53,649 nt of DNA, from the NCBI RefSeq assembly GCF_029051685.1, contig NZ_JAACFT010000046.1:1-53649 (forward strand), given 5' to 3'. The notes beneath the pieces are model-generated. The model saw nothing but the letters and a program-made list of their open reading frames with translations. It searched no databases and was not told where the DNA came from. Made by a program: the position numbers and the translations under genes. The DNA is from Bradyrhizobium sp. CSA207. Its GTDB lineage: Bacteria; Pseudomonadota; Alphaproteobacteria; Rhizobiales; Xanthobacteraceae. This document shows positions 18,407-27,224 of the stretch, one piece after another (within the stretch, counting starts at the first letter, position 1; each line of letters starts with the position of its first letter).

Positions 18407-19423
18407 TTACAGGCCCAGCAACAGCTCCGCGATCTGCACCGCGTTCAGAGCCGCGCCCTTGAGCAGCTGATCGGCCGCCACGAACATCGAGATCGAATGC
18501 CCTGAGGGATCGCTGAAATCCTTGCGGATCCGGCCGACCAGGACGTTGTCCTGACCGGAGGCATCGATCGGCATCGGGAAGTAGTTGTTCGCGCGGTCGT
18601 CGACGACCCTTACGCCGGGTGCCTGCGCCATGATGGTGCGGACCTGGTCCTCGCTGATCGGCTTTTCGCATTCGAAGGTGATGGCCTCGCAATGGGCGCG
18701 CAGCACCGGCACGCGCACGCAGGTGACGCCGATCGCGATCTTGTCATCCTCGAAGATCTTGTGGGTCTCCTTGATGACCTTGGTCTCCTCATCATTATAG
18801 CCGGTCTCGGGATCGATCGCGGTGTTGTGGTTGAAGAGGTTGAAGGCATAGGGGTGCGGCATCACCTTGGGCGTATAGACCTGCCCGTTGAGATTGGCGC
18901 GGGTGGACTCGACAAGCTCATCCATTGCCGCGGCGCCGGCGCCGCTGGCGGCCTGGTAGGTCGAGATGATCAAGCGCTTGATGCGGTTGTTCTGGTGGAT
19001 CGGCCAGAGCGGCACCAGCGCGGTGATCGCGGCGCAGTTCGGGTTGGCGATGATGCCCTTGTGGTCGCGGATGCGGTTCGCGTTGATCTCGGGGATCACC
19101 AGCGGCACGTTCGGATCCATCCGGAAGGCGGAGGAGTTGTCGACCACGACCGCTCCGGCCTTGACCGCGATTGGCGCGTACTGCTTCGAAATGCCGCTGC
19201 CGGCAGAGAACAGGGCTATGTCGACGCCGTCGAAAGCGCGCTCGGTCAATTCCTCGATAACGACGTCCTTGCCCCGGAACGATATCGTCTTGCCGGCCGA
19301 GCGGGCGCTCGCCAAGGCCTTGAGCTTGCTAACGCGAAAGCCGCACTTGTCCATGGTGGCGATGAATTCGGCGCCCACCGCACCGGTGACGCCGACAATC
19401 GCGACGACGGGATCGTTACTCAC
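18407..19423 (-). CDS. asd: Aspartate-semialdehyde dehydrogenase (divergent type)
   Basis: Makes L-aspartate 4-semialdehyde from aspartyl phosphate with NADPH, the branch point to lysine, threonine and methionine. The nucleotide-binding start (VAIVGVTGAVGAEFI), the catalytic Cys in NPNCAAI, the active-site region QAASGAGAAAMDEL and the His-containing CVRVPVLRAHCEAI are all present; the end KGAALNAVQIAELLLGL is typical. Length (338 residues from the GTG at 19423) is normal. The GTG is preferred to the ATG at 19435 because GGAGGAG sits directly before it. The sequence resembles the plant/cyanobacterial type of Asd more than the usual rhizobial housekeeping enzyme, so I infer a second copy. A leader peptide and hairpin lie just upstream. 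Confidence 0.93.
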   Translation of the reverse strand: MSNDPVVAIVGVTGAVGAEFIATMDKCGFRVSKLKALASARSAGKTISFRGKDVVIEELTERAFDGVDIALFSAGSGISKQYAPIAVKAGAVVVDNSSAFRMDPNVPLVIPEINANRIRDHKGIIANPNCAAITALVPLWPIHQNNRIKRLIISTYQAASGAGAAAMDELVESTRANLNGQVYTPKVMPHPYAFNLFNHNTAIDPETGYNDEETKVIKETHKIFEDDKIAIGVTCVRVPVLRAHCEAITFECEKPISEDQVRTIMAQAPGVRVVDDRANNYFPMPIDASGQDNVLVGRIRKDFSDPSGHSISMFVAADQLLKGAALNAVQIAELLLGL

Positions 19424-19454
19424 ATTCTCCTCCATTGCATCAAGATCCAGACAA

Positions 19455-19487
19455 CAAAAAAGCCCCGGACCATCGTGGGCGGGGCTT
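19455..19487 (-). terminator. Hairpin terminator in the asd leader (attenuator)
   Basis: On the minus strand an 8-bp stem (AAGCCCCG and CGGGGCTT) with a 12-base loop runs into TTTTTT, only ~30 bases before asd. Its left-arm CCCCG could instead pair with CGGGG at 19532-19536, inside the leader reading frame, giving a possible antiterminator. This is a textbook attenuator layout. Confidence 0.75.
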
Positions 19488-19515
19488 CGGTAGAGCTGAC
19501 GCGTTCAGTCGACGA

Positions 19516-19587
19516 CTACGCGCGCACGCCTCCCCGGGCCCAGAAGGCCGTGGTGGTTTTGGTCGTGCGCTTGGTGGTCGCGAACAT
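19516..19587 (-). CDS. Threonine-rich leader peptide of asd
   Basis: A 23-codon frame on the asd strand, from ATG at 19587 to TAG at 19516. Seven residues are Thr (4, 5, 8, 9, 11, 12, 13) and two are Lys (6 and 10), packed into the first half: ATTKRTTKTTTA. It ends 29 bases before the terminator hairpin. Ribosome stalling on the Thr codons when charged tRNA-Thr is short would leave CGGGG at 19532-19536 free to pair with the terminator left arm and allow asd transcription. Threonine control fits because Asd feeds threonine and lysine synthesis. The ribosome site is weak, and the peptide is too short for statistics, so this is a pattern-based call. Confidence 0.62.
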   Translation of the reverse strand: MFATTKRTTKTTTAFWARGGVRA

Positions 19588-20166
19588 GGCGGCGACTTAT
19601 GCAGTACAGTTGCCCCAACAATTGATATTGAAGAGCCACGGATTAATGGTTTGAAGCATTCGAGATCGGACATTCTCAAGTACGCCTTCAGCATTGCCTG
19701 AACTCGGCCACCTCCTTTTTAAGGGACAACAAGTTTCTGTTCAGGTCTATCGTAGCCCAACAGAGCACTGGATCAAGGTCTGCGGCGGCGCAACCGGACG
19801 AAGACGGTCAGATGTAACGTCGATACTGGTTCCTCGGACCGTGCATTTGAGTTCTTCGAAGGCGCCGTTTGTGCGGGCGAGGCGGACATAACCACGTGAG
19901 TAGTGCTCGATGTGAGTAGCCGACTGATGATTTCGAGCTACAAAACCGCGCATGTAAAACGGGCAGCGGCATCCCCTGAATACAACTAGTGACGAGACAC
20001 CCAGCAAAGAAGGGCCGCAGGGCGTCGCATCGCTTGTTGTGGGCTAGGCTTTCCTTGTGACTTGCGTGTCGCAATCGCCTAAATGATCCTAGACGTTCCG
20101 CTGGTCGCGAGTGCTTCGAAGGCGCTTACATAGCCCCGATCGTGCATCTTCGATTAACATCTTTCT
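19588..20166. other. Intergenic region upstream of the asd leader
   Basis: About 580 bases with no recognisable gene. Frames on both strands of 60-90 codons are present but have no protein-like pattern. The asd promoter should be at the left end, but no clear -35/-10 pair was identified. Confidence 0.4.
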
Positions 20167-21309
20167 TCATGTCTCTTCCTGCGGCTGCACTTTGGGAGCT
20201 CCAGGAGACTTTTCCTGCGAAATCGAACAAGACCCGCTGCAACAAACCTTCTCGCCCCTGTAGGTGGCCAAGGTTTGGAGCAACTTCGGCATATAATGCT
20301 CTTTCGCACCGTCCGGCACTTTCGGATCGTCTAGCCATGTCATTGCCCGCTCGATCAGCTCGATCGCGCGTTGCTTGTCACCACTCTCGTAGTAATACTG
20401 AGCGACCACCCCATAAGAATAGAAGTCGAGGCCGTTGGCTTGCCCAGGATTGAGGATATGTTCCGACACATCCCTGCCGATCGCAAAGCGCTCCGCACGC
20501 GGAAGGTAGGCCCTATCGTGATCCGGATCGAAGAGTTGCCTCATCACGATATTCAGCCCCCACACAGCCTCTGAGTGTTTGTCAATCGCATCTCGAACCA
20601 GTTGGCGTAAGACCTGGAACCCGGTCGCCGTGTCGCGCATTTTGTGAAGCAACAGATCCGCATGAATCTCGCGGAACTCGAGATTGTCCGGCATCGTGGC
20701 AATGCTCTCTTCGACCGCTGAGAGCGCTGCCGGCCAATCCTTTGCTTTTATCGCCGATCGAATTGTCCGGCGGATTGAGTCTTCGCGCGCCACGCGTTGG
20801 TTTTCCGCAATCCGTTTCGCTTCGGCGGCTTTAGCTTGATCGCTGCTGCGCCAAGTGCCGTTGATAATTTTCGGCAAGACGTCGTCGATTTGGATCGCAT
20901 TATCAATAAAGGCAATGTGGCCGTCGCGGTCGACGACGAACGATGTCGGAATCGTAAGAGAAGAGCTGGCATCCATCCAAAGCTTGTTCATTTCGCCTGT
21001 ACTGTCGAACCCGATTCGATAGTTCAGATTTGAGAACTTTTCAGTCAACCATGCGTCCAACTTGGTGCGAGCCTCATCCGCCGTTGGTGCTTTTTCATTA
21101 GCTGCGACTCCGACGACCTCAACCCCTTCGTCTTTGTATTTTGCTTGCAGCTCTATCAGATGAGGCATCGCCTCCACACATGGGCCGCACCAACTTGCCC
21201 AAAATTCGACGATGTACACTTTCCCTGACTGGAAGTTCGTGAGGGGCTCGCCACGCAGCCAGTTTTCGACTTTGAGCGAAGGAGCCGGGGACTTAATGCA
21301 TAGCGCCAT
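20167..21309 (-). CDS. TlpA-like thioredoxin-fold protein with helical C-terminal region
   Basis: A 380-residue protein with a TlpA/ResA/AhpC-type redoxin domain in its first ~150 residues: VEFWASWCGPCVEAMPHL holds the CxxC active site (WCGPC), and IPTSFVVDRDGHIAFID is the cis-Pro strand. Residues ~150-350 are helical and TPR-like (FYSYGVVAQYYYESGDKQ, RAIELIERAMTWL). The C-terminus carries CCSGSC. Unlike most TlpA proteins there is no signal peptide, so it may act in the cytoplasm. The ATG at 21309 has GGAGAG 4 bases upstream and is preferred to the ORF start at 21321. It probably reduces disulfides or peroxides; substrate unknown. It is a single gene unit. Confidence 0.82.
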   Translation of the reverse strand: MALCIKSPAPSLKVENWLRGEPLTNFQSGKVYIVEFWASWCGPCVEAMPHLIELQAKYKDEGVEVVGVAANEKAPTADEARTKLDAWLTEKFSNLNYRIGFDSTGEMNKLWMDASSSLTIPTSFVVDRDGHIAFIDNAIQIDDVLPKIINGTWRSSDQAKAAEAKRIAENQRVAREDSIRRTIRSAIKAKDWPAALSAVEESIATMPDNLEFREIHADLLLHKMRDTATGFQVLRQLVRDAIDKHSEAVWGLNIVMRQLFDPDHDRAYLPRAERFAIGRDVSEHILNPGQANGLDFYSYGVVAQYYYESGDKQRAIELIERAMTWLDDPKVPDGAKEHYMPKLLQTLATYRGEKVCCSGSCSISQEKSPGAPKVQPQEET

Positions 21310-22502
21310 GATACTCTCCAAAGTTACCGACCTTGTCGGTTCACCTTAGTTAGCAATCACCGTGCCAGGCTGTCCGCACGCACTAAGCACATGACAAAGC
21401 TTTGAAAAACATCCACACGCCCAGTAAGGTCCCCTGTAGGTAACCTGACATGTTTGCGTCGGCGTCGGATTTCGGGCACGCATCGCGTCCTTCGTGCCGC
21501 AGATCGTCATGCGAATGCGCATCCGTGAGCCGCGCTGCGCCAGTAGGGAGGCGCGTGAGAAACCGGATGGTGCCCGCTGACCGACAAATTTCAAGCGTCC
21601 GGACGTGGGGTCGCAAGAGACAACAGCGGTCAGCATCGGACACGGCACCAGCTTTCCGAACCGAGCACAAAGCTGCCTTCGGCGCGGTCCAGATGACCGC
21701 GGAAGCCGATGACCTCGTGCGCGAGCTGCTCCGTCGGAATCGCAGGCGCGAAAACCGGTGCGAGCCCTGCTTGAACATAGGAAGCCAACTCTACCTGGCC
21801 TGGCGCAGTTACTCCCGTCGCCGTGTTGGTCTTCGCGCATTCCGGTTTCGACCAGTCGCGGGGGAGACTAAAGGAACAGGAGGGCTCAACAGGATAGGGC
21901 GGAGATTGGAGATGGTACTGACCGCCTCGGGGCCAGCTCCGCACATCCGCTGCACGATGGTGTGGCCAGGACAACTTGCGGCTCTTCCTTCGCATTGGTG
22001 TTGGCAATAGCGCTGAGGCAAATCCGCGCCCGATTTGAGTGTTTGGTACCTGACGCAGGGAAGAAACTCACAGGATACGTGAACCGCGCTCGTGAAAAAC
22101 GCTCAACGATGACACGTAACCAGGAATGCCTGGCTTATAATGAGGCCGGACGCTGAGAATGTTGAATTCGAACCCGCAGCACATTGGGTCCACGACCCGT
22201 AAACGGGCATCGTGGAGGCGGTCTGCCCGGTTGAAATTCACCCCACATCTCTCGAGAACGCGTGGTGCAGGCTGCGCGAGCCTGCAGAGTGATGGTATCG
22301 CCGGGCCGCGCCCTTGTTGTAACTCCAGGACTGGCCGGCATTGATGGTCCTCGGCGTTCTCATCCAGTAGTCGGTCGGGTGCAGGCGAACATCAGTAAGA
22401 TGTGGATCGACGGCGGCGCAACGAGCCCGCCATACGGGGTTTTCCTCGCGTAAGCTTCGTCGAAATAGAGCGGGTGATCTTCGCCGGACTGAGCGGCAGT
22501 AG
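21310..22502. other. Region without an intact gene
   Basis: About 1.2 kb with no complete gene. Several minus-strand frames (22071-21886, then 22007-21630, then 21840-21346) look like successive pieces of one frameshifted coding sequence, with a stretch QVELASYVQAGLAPVF and then TEQLAHEVIGFRGHLDRAEG, but I cannot name it. The remainder shows nothing clear. Confidence 0.35.
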
Positions 22503-22704
22503 AGCTGGATCTTCCAGTGTCAGCTTGTAAGGGATCGTCGTGCGCGGCTCATCAAGAACGTGATGCGAGATGCAGGAGTCGCAACCCTCGCCGCGTCGCC
22601 GAAAGGTCTGCGCCACAGCTTCGGCGTCACGGCATTCCAGGCAAAAGTACCGCCTCATCTTGTGCAGCGATGGCTCGGGCATGCGTCGCTGCGGACCACT
22701 AGAC
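22503..22704 (+). pseudogene. C-terminal fragment of a tyrosine recombinase cut by IS630 copy 1
   Basis: The plus frame reads RLIKNVMRDAGVATLAASP, then KGLRHSFGVTAFQAKVPPHL, then VQRWLGHASLRTT. This is the catalytic end of a XerC/phage-type recombinase: GLRHSFG holds the HxxR-type box and WLGHAS the second His. The sequence is lost exactly where the IS630 element begins (CTAG at 22699), so the IS interrupted it before the Tyr. Its N-terminal part is not recognisable upstream. Confidence 0.75.
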
Positions 22705-23968
22705 GACCGATTCCGTGAACTTGGCAGTCATGGAACGGGACGTTTGTTTGTGGATTCCTCGTTTGGGATTGACTGAACGAGGAGTTTCATCATGGCAGGA
22801 TGGCGGCAAGCGGTCGAGTTGGCGATGACCGATGAAGAGATCGAAACGTTGACGGCTCTTTCGCGGTCGAGGACCGAACCGGCGCGCCGGGTGTCGCGGG
22901 CCGCGATGCTGCTTGCCTACCGCGAGACCCCGTCGTTCTTTGCGGTGGGACGAAGACTTGGCGCCCATCATCAGACGGTCCAGCGCTGCGTCGAGCGGGC
23001 GGCGGCCGATGGCGCGCTGGCAGCGCTCGACGAGCGCCCGCGACCGGGCAAGGAGCCGGTGATCACGCCGGCGGCCAAGGCCTGGCTGGTGTCTCTGGCG
23101 TGCGACAAGGCCAAGGAGCACGGCTATCCGCACGAATTGTGGACGACGCGGCTGCTGGCCCGCCATGCGCGCGAGCACGGACCGGGGGCCGGACATGAAT
23201 GTCTCGCCCATCTGGTTCAGGGCACGGTGTGCAAGCTTCTCGGCCAGGAGGAAATCAAGCCGCACAAGGTGCGCTACTATCTTGAAAGCCGTGACGCCGA
23301 GTTCGAGCAGAAGATGGCGGAGGTTCTGTATGTCTATCGCGAGGTCCAGGTCCTGAAAAAAGCCGCCGCCCGGTCGAAGAAATCGGACAAGCCGGTCGCG
23401 ATCGTCTCCTACGACGAGAAGCCGGGGATCCAGGCCATCGCGACGACAGCGCCGGATCTGCCGCCAGTGCCGGGCGTGCATGCGACCTTCGTGCGCGATC
23501 ATGAGTACAAACGTCACGGCACGCTCAGCCTGTTGGCGGGGATTGACCTGCTCACCGGGAAGGTCCACGCGCTCGTCAAAGACCGCCACCGCAGCCGAGA
23601 GTTCATCGAATTCCTCAAGCTCCTTGATGCCGCTTATCCGGCCAGGACCGCGATCAAGTTGATCCTCGACAATCATTCCGCGCACATCTCGCGAGAAACC
23701 AGAGCCTGGCTCGACACACGACCGGCAGGCCGCTTCCAGTTTACCTTCACGCCCAAGCACGGCTCCTGGCTCAACCTCATCGAGGGCTTCTTCTCCAAGT
23801 TCGCCCGCTCCGTCCTGCGTCACATCCGGGTGACATCAAAGCACGAACTCAAAGAGCGCGTCATGGCCGGAATTGACGAGGTCAATCGCCGTGCCGTCGT
23901 CCATACCTGGTCCCACAAACTCGCCGAGGCCACCTGATATGATTCGAACCAAGGAAACGCTGACCTAG
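22699..23968 (+). mobile_element. IS630-family element, copy 1 (complete)
   Basis: About 1.27 kb bounded by CTAG at both ends (22699-22702 and 23965-23968), the TA-type target of the IS630/Tc1 group. Imperfect terminal repeats can be aligned (ACGACCGATTCCGTG on the left against GTCAGCGTTTCCTTG read inward from the right). It carries one transposase gene and shares its whole length with copies at 25935 and 29163. Confidence 0.85.
22792..23937 (+). CDS. IS630-family transposase (copy 1)
   Basis: A 381-residue DDE transposase that moves its IS by cut-and-paste. The N-terminal helix-turn-helix region is visible around VSRAAMLLAYRETPSFFAVG. The catalytic acids lie in IVSYDEKPGIQA (first Asp), IKLILDNHSAH (second Asp) and HGSWLNLIEGFFSKF (Glu), the usual IS630 triad. 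Complete from ATG to TGA, with GAGGAG 8 bases before the start. Copy 1 differs from copies 2 and 3 by scattered substitutions (for example Gly/Lys for Glu/Arg near residues 113-137), so the latter two are closer to one another. Confidence 0.93.
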   Translation: MAGWRQAVELAMTDEEIETLTALSRSRTEPARRVSRAAMLLAYRETPSFFAVGRRLGAHHQTVQRCVERAAADGALAALDERPRPGKEPVITPAAKAWLVSLACDKAKEHGYPHELWTTRLLARHAREHGPGAGHECLAHLVQGTVCKLLGQEEIKPHKVRYYLESRDAEFEQKMAEVLYVYREVQVLKKAAARSKKSDKPVAIVSYDEKPGIQAIATTAPDLPPVPGVHATFVRDHEYKRHGTLSLLAGIDLLTGKVHALVKDRHRSREFIEFLKLLDAAYPARTAIKLILDNHSAHISRETRAWLDTRPAGRFQFTFTPKHGSWLNLIEGFFSKFARSVLRHIRVTSKHELKERVMAGIDEVNRRAVVHTWSHKLAEAT

Positions 23969-25065
23969 TTCATTGCAGGTTTAGCCTGCGAAAGACCTGA
24001 ACGTGCTGGCGTTCCAAGGACGAGCTGAGACAGATATGGAACCGTTCGAACAATCGAGCGGACCGTCAGTGCGAACACAACAATGGAGGCTCCGAGCGTA
24101 CCGGCGACGGCAAAACGGGTCGTGAGATCCCAACGTTCTCCGAACTGCATGAAATCCATGAGACGGAAAACGGTACCCTGGACCAGGTAGAGCAGAAGCG
24201 TGCTCTGGCCCAACTCCACAGCGATAAAGCGGCCCGCTCGATTTGAACGGCCAATGCGCCAGCATAGCAAGAAGAGTTCAATAGCGATTGCTGAAGCAGC
24301 TGCAGAGCCAACAAACATCAAAAACACGTTTTTAGCCGACCTAAAATCGTGAATGATGGCAAGATTATTATAGATATAAGTATCCTTGCTCCAAGCTAGA
24401 AAGCCTACGCAAGTCACTATCGAGAGAAATACAATCAGGAGCATCTTCCCAGATCGCACTGTACTCATCCATCGTTCTCGCGATTGAGCCAACAAGAATC
24501 CCAAGCAGAAGAACGGGTAAGTGAATTTGATCAGAGGAGATATGGAAAATGTCACGGGCGCGAGCGCAACCAGTACGGCTGATCCAGATATGACCCACGA
24601 TCCGTGCTTGAGATTGGTAAGTATCTTGACGAGAAGGTAGGAAACAAAGGTGGCCCAGATGAACCAGTATGTGCCAGCGAAGTCGTGTACAAATTCCAGA
24701 GGCCCGCTCGTTACCCCAAATTTGGCGGTCTCCATGAAGGCCCACCAAAACAGCATCGGCAGCAGGAGCTGCTTCGCACGATCGCTGGCGGCTCTAGTGA
24801 ACGACTTGCGCAGCAGCGATCGACAAGAAAGGTATCCACTTATCGCCATAAAGAGCGGCATGTGAAACATATAGATCGACTTGTAGTACGGCGAATACCA
24901 AAACCCATCATCTCGGTAGATGATGTGCTGGATCAAATGCCCCACGATCACCAAAATAATGAGCGCACCTTTCGCGAAATCTAACTGTAGATCTCGGTCG
25001 TTTGCTCCCGGTGTACGCGGCTCGTGTGCGATCGATCCAGTCACGGTTGCCAATGTGTCAAACAT
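23965..25065 (-). CDS. Acyltransferase family 3 membrane protein (NolL/OafA-like)
   Basis: A 366-residue integral membrane acyltransferase. About ten membrane helices can be counted. The start of the catalytic region reads LDFAKGALIILVIVGHLI, with the conserved family His, followed by FHMPLFMAISGY, another family signature. These enzymes move acetyl or other acyl groups onto extracellular or lipid-linked sugars; NolL, which acetylates a fucose on Nod factors, is one member. The 3' end touches the right end of IS630 copy 1 (CTAG at 23965), so the last codons overlap the IS boundary and the C-terminus may be altered. The start at 25065 has a weak ribosome site. Confidence 0.82.
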   Translation of the reverse strand: MFDTLATVTGSIAHEPRTPGANDRDLQLDFAKGALIILVIVGHLIQHIIYRDDGFWYSPYYKSIYMFHMPLFMAISGYLSCRSLLRKSFTRAASDRAKQLLLPMLFWWAFMETAKFGVTSGPLEFVHDFAGTYWFIWATFVSYLLVKILTNLKHGSWVISGSAVLVALAPVTFSISPLIKFTYPFFCLGFLLAQSRERWMSTVRSGKMLLIVFLSIVTCVGFLAWSKDTYIYNNLAIIHDFRSAKNVFLMFVGSAAASAIAIELFLLCWRIGRSNRAGRFIAVELGQSTLLLYLVQGTVFRLMDFMQFGERWDLTTRFAVAGTLGASIVVFALTVRSIVRTVPYLSQLVLGTPARSGLSQAKPAMN

Positions 25066-25934
25066 CTAAATATCTGTGTTCCGATGAGCCGGTGGCCGGT
25101 TGTCTCTTTCTTTTCTGCCTCATTGTTCGGCTAAATGAAAGGTGTCGATGTGACAATTTGGATGCAAAAATAGGCTCGGGCTTCTGAGGCGCTGAAACCG
25201 TTGATTGCGGTTGCAGCTATGCTGCAAACCGCTAAGGGTGGGGTCGCCGCTGCGCAATGTACGGTTCTGAATGATGTCCACACCCATGCTGGGAGGCGTG
25301 AAACTCGCTGGTTGGTATGTATCCGGTGAAGGCGTCTGGTTTGATCCTATTACCTGATCTGCTTGGGTTCAGCAGGGTGAGCCACGTTCTCAGAACGGCA
25401 GTTCTAGGCGGGAGAGCGTAAATGCGCTTGTCGGGCCCGCGTGCAGGACGTCGCGAGCCAAGCTTGTCGATCAATATCGTTGGCCTGGGCGGTGGCGATC
25501 AGGCTGAAGGTCGCAACGTCGCGGCGGCGGCCCTCACTTGTGGACGAGCTCACACACGACGCAAATTGACCAGCTCTCCGCAGAGCCCTGTCACAGCATA
25601 TTACGATGTTCCACTCGACTCTGCGCCAACGAGCTCACCTCCGGCAGACCTCAGACTTGAAAACTCGGATAAACCAGCTCGGCGAGAGGCCCTCGCAACT
25701 CTGAGGTGCTAGGTAAAAGGTGCTGCTCGCGCTCAGGTGGTGGTGGAGAAGCGCAGCGGGGGTGTTCTCGCGCATTAACCGACTCGGCGGAGCACAGACA
25801 GCCTCGACAATCCAAGCCTCGCGTCCATGATCATGGCCTCAAAGCTTCTGACCATTTCGGGCGATATGCGAGGAATTGCGCCAACACTTGCGCGGCGATA
25901 CTATTCTAGCAAGTTTCTTTCGTGTGCCTGCAAA
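25066..25934. other. Region without an intact gene between the acyltransferase and IS copy 2
   Basis: About 870 bases with only short frames (67-96 codons) lacking any family signal. A hairpin lies at 25207-25232. No nod box was found upstream of the acyltransferase when the known consensus was looked for by eye. Confidence 0.4.
25207..25232. repeat. Imperfect inverted repeat (hairpin)
   Basis: GCGGTTGCAGC, a 3-base spacer, then GCTGCAAACCGC; one bulged base on the right arm. It lies about 140 bases upstream of the acyltransferase start and has no T tract. It may be an operator or structural site; nothing more can be said. Confidence 0.5.
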
Positions 25935-27199
25935 CTAGACGACAGTCATGGAACGGGACGTTTGTTTGTGGATTCCTCGTTTGGGATTGACTGAACGAGG
26001 AGTTTCATCATGGCAGGATGGCATGGCAGGATGGCGGCAAGCGGTCGAGTTGGCGATGACCGACGAAGAGATTGAAACGTTGACGGCTCTTTCGCGGTCG
26101 AGGACCGAACCGGCACGCCGGGTATCGCGGGCCGCGATGCTGCTTGCCTACCGCGAGATCCCGTCGTTCTTTGCGGTGGGACGAAGACTTGGCGCCCATC
26201 ATCAGACGGTCCAGCGCTGCGTCGAGCGGGCGGCGGCCGATGGCGCGCTGGCGGCGCTCGACGAGCGCCCGCGACCGGGCAAGGAGCCGGTGATCACGCC
26301 GGCGGCCAAGGCCTGGCTGGTGTCTCTGGCGTGCGACAAGGCCAGGGAGCATGGCTATCCGCACGAGTTGTGGACGACGCGGCTGCTGGCCCGCCATGCC
26401 CGCGAGCACGGACCAGAGGCCGGACATGAATGTCTCGCCCGTCTGGTTCAGGGCACGGTGTGCAAGCTTCTCGGTCAGGAGGAAATCAAGCCGCACAAGG
26501 TGCGCTACTATCTTGAAAACCGCGACGCCGAGTTCGAGCAGAAGATGGCGGAGGTTCTGTATGTCTATCGCGAGGTCCAGGTCCTGAAAAAAGCCGCCGC
26601 CCGGTCGAAGAAGTCGGACAAGTCGGTAGCGATCGTCTCCTACGACGAGAAGCCGGGGATCCAGGCCATCGCAACGACAGCGCCGGATCTGCCGCCAGTG
26701 CCGGGCGTGGATGCGACCTTCGCCCGCGATCATGAGTACAAACGTCACGGCACGCTCAGCCTGTTGGCGGGGATTGACCTGCTCACCGGGAAGGTCCACG
26801 CGCTCGTCAAAGACCGCCACCGCAGCCGAGAGTTCATAGAATTCCTCAAGCTCCTCGATGCCGCCTATCCGGCCAGGACCGCGATCAAGTTGATCCTCGA
26901 TAATCATTCCGCGCACATCTCGAGAGAAACCAGCGCCTGGCTCGACACACGACCGGCAGGCCGCTTCCAGTTTACCTTCACGCCCAAGCACGGCTCCTGG
27001 CTCAACCTTATCGAGGGCTTCTTCTCCAAGTTCGCCCGCTCCGTCCTGCGTCACATCCGGATTACATCAAAGCACGAACTCAAAGAGCGCGTCATGGCCG
27101 GAATTGACGACGTCAATCGCCATCCCGTCGTCCATACCTGGTCCTACAAACTCGCCGAGGCCACCTGATATGATTCGAACCAAGGAAACGCTGACCTAG
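25935..27199 (+). mobile_element. IS630-family element, copy 2
   Basis: Bounded by CTAG at 25935-25938 and 27196-27199. Compared with copies 1 and 3 it lacks 18 bases just inside the left end (the stretch CGATTCCGTGAACTTGGC) and carries a 13-bp tandem duplication at the transposase start. Loss of part of the left terminal repeat may make it unable to move by itself. Confidence 0.85.
26023..27168 (+). CDS. IS630-family transposase (copy 2)
   Basis: A 381-residue transposase with the same DDE motifs as copy 1 (SYDEKPG, LILDNHSAH, SWLNLIEGFF). ATGGCAGGATGGC is duplicated in tandem at 26010-26035. The first ATG (26010) is now out of frame, and the second (26023) restores the normal reading frame. 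The original GAGGAG lies 13 bases further away than in the other copies, but AGGA inside the duplication is 5 bases from the new start. The frame is also open upstream to 25948, which would add 25 residues of foreign sequence. Confidence 0.9.
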   Translation: MAGWRQAVELAMTDEEIETLTALSRSRTEPARRVSRAAMLLAYREIPSFFAVGRRLGAHHQTVQRCVERAAADGALAALDERPRPGKEPVITPAAKAWLVSLACDKAREHGYPHELWTTRLLARHAREHGPEAGHECLARLVQGTVCKLLGQEEIKPHKVRYYLENRDAEFEQKMAEVLYVYREVQVLKKAAARSKKSDKSVAIVSYDEKPGIQAIATTAPDLPPVPGVDATFARDHEYKRHGTLSLLAGIDLLTGKVHALVKDRHRSREFIEFLKLLDAAYPARTAIKLILDNHSAHISRETSAWLDTRPAGRFQFTFTPKHGSWLNLIEGFFSKFARSVLRHIRITSKHELKERVMAGIDDVNRHPVVHTWSYKLAEAT

Positions 27200-27224
27200 A
27201 CGCCGAGCCCCAAGTGCCGGAGCG

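Noticed and set aside
22699..23823. Long minus-strand frame (374 codons) across IS630 copy 1
   Set aside because: Opposite the transposase, and found in the same way in the other copies, so it is a codon-bias shadow.
25066..25934. nod box or tts box ahead of the acyltransferase
   Set aside because: Looked for by eye against the consensus; only an unrelated hairpin at 25207 was found.
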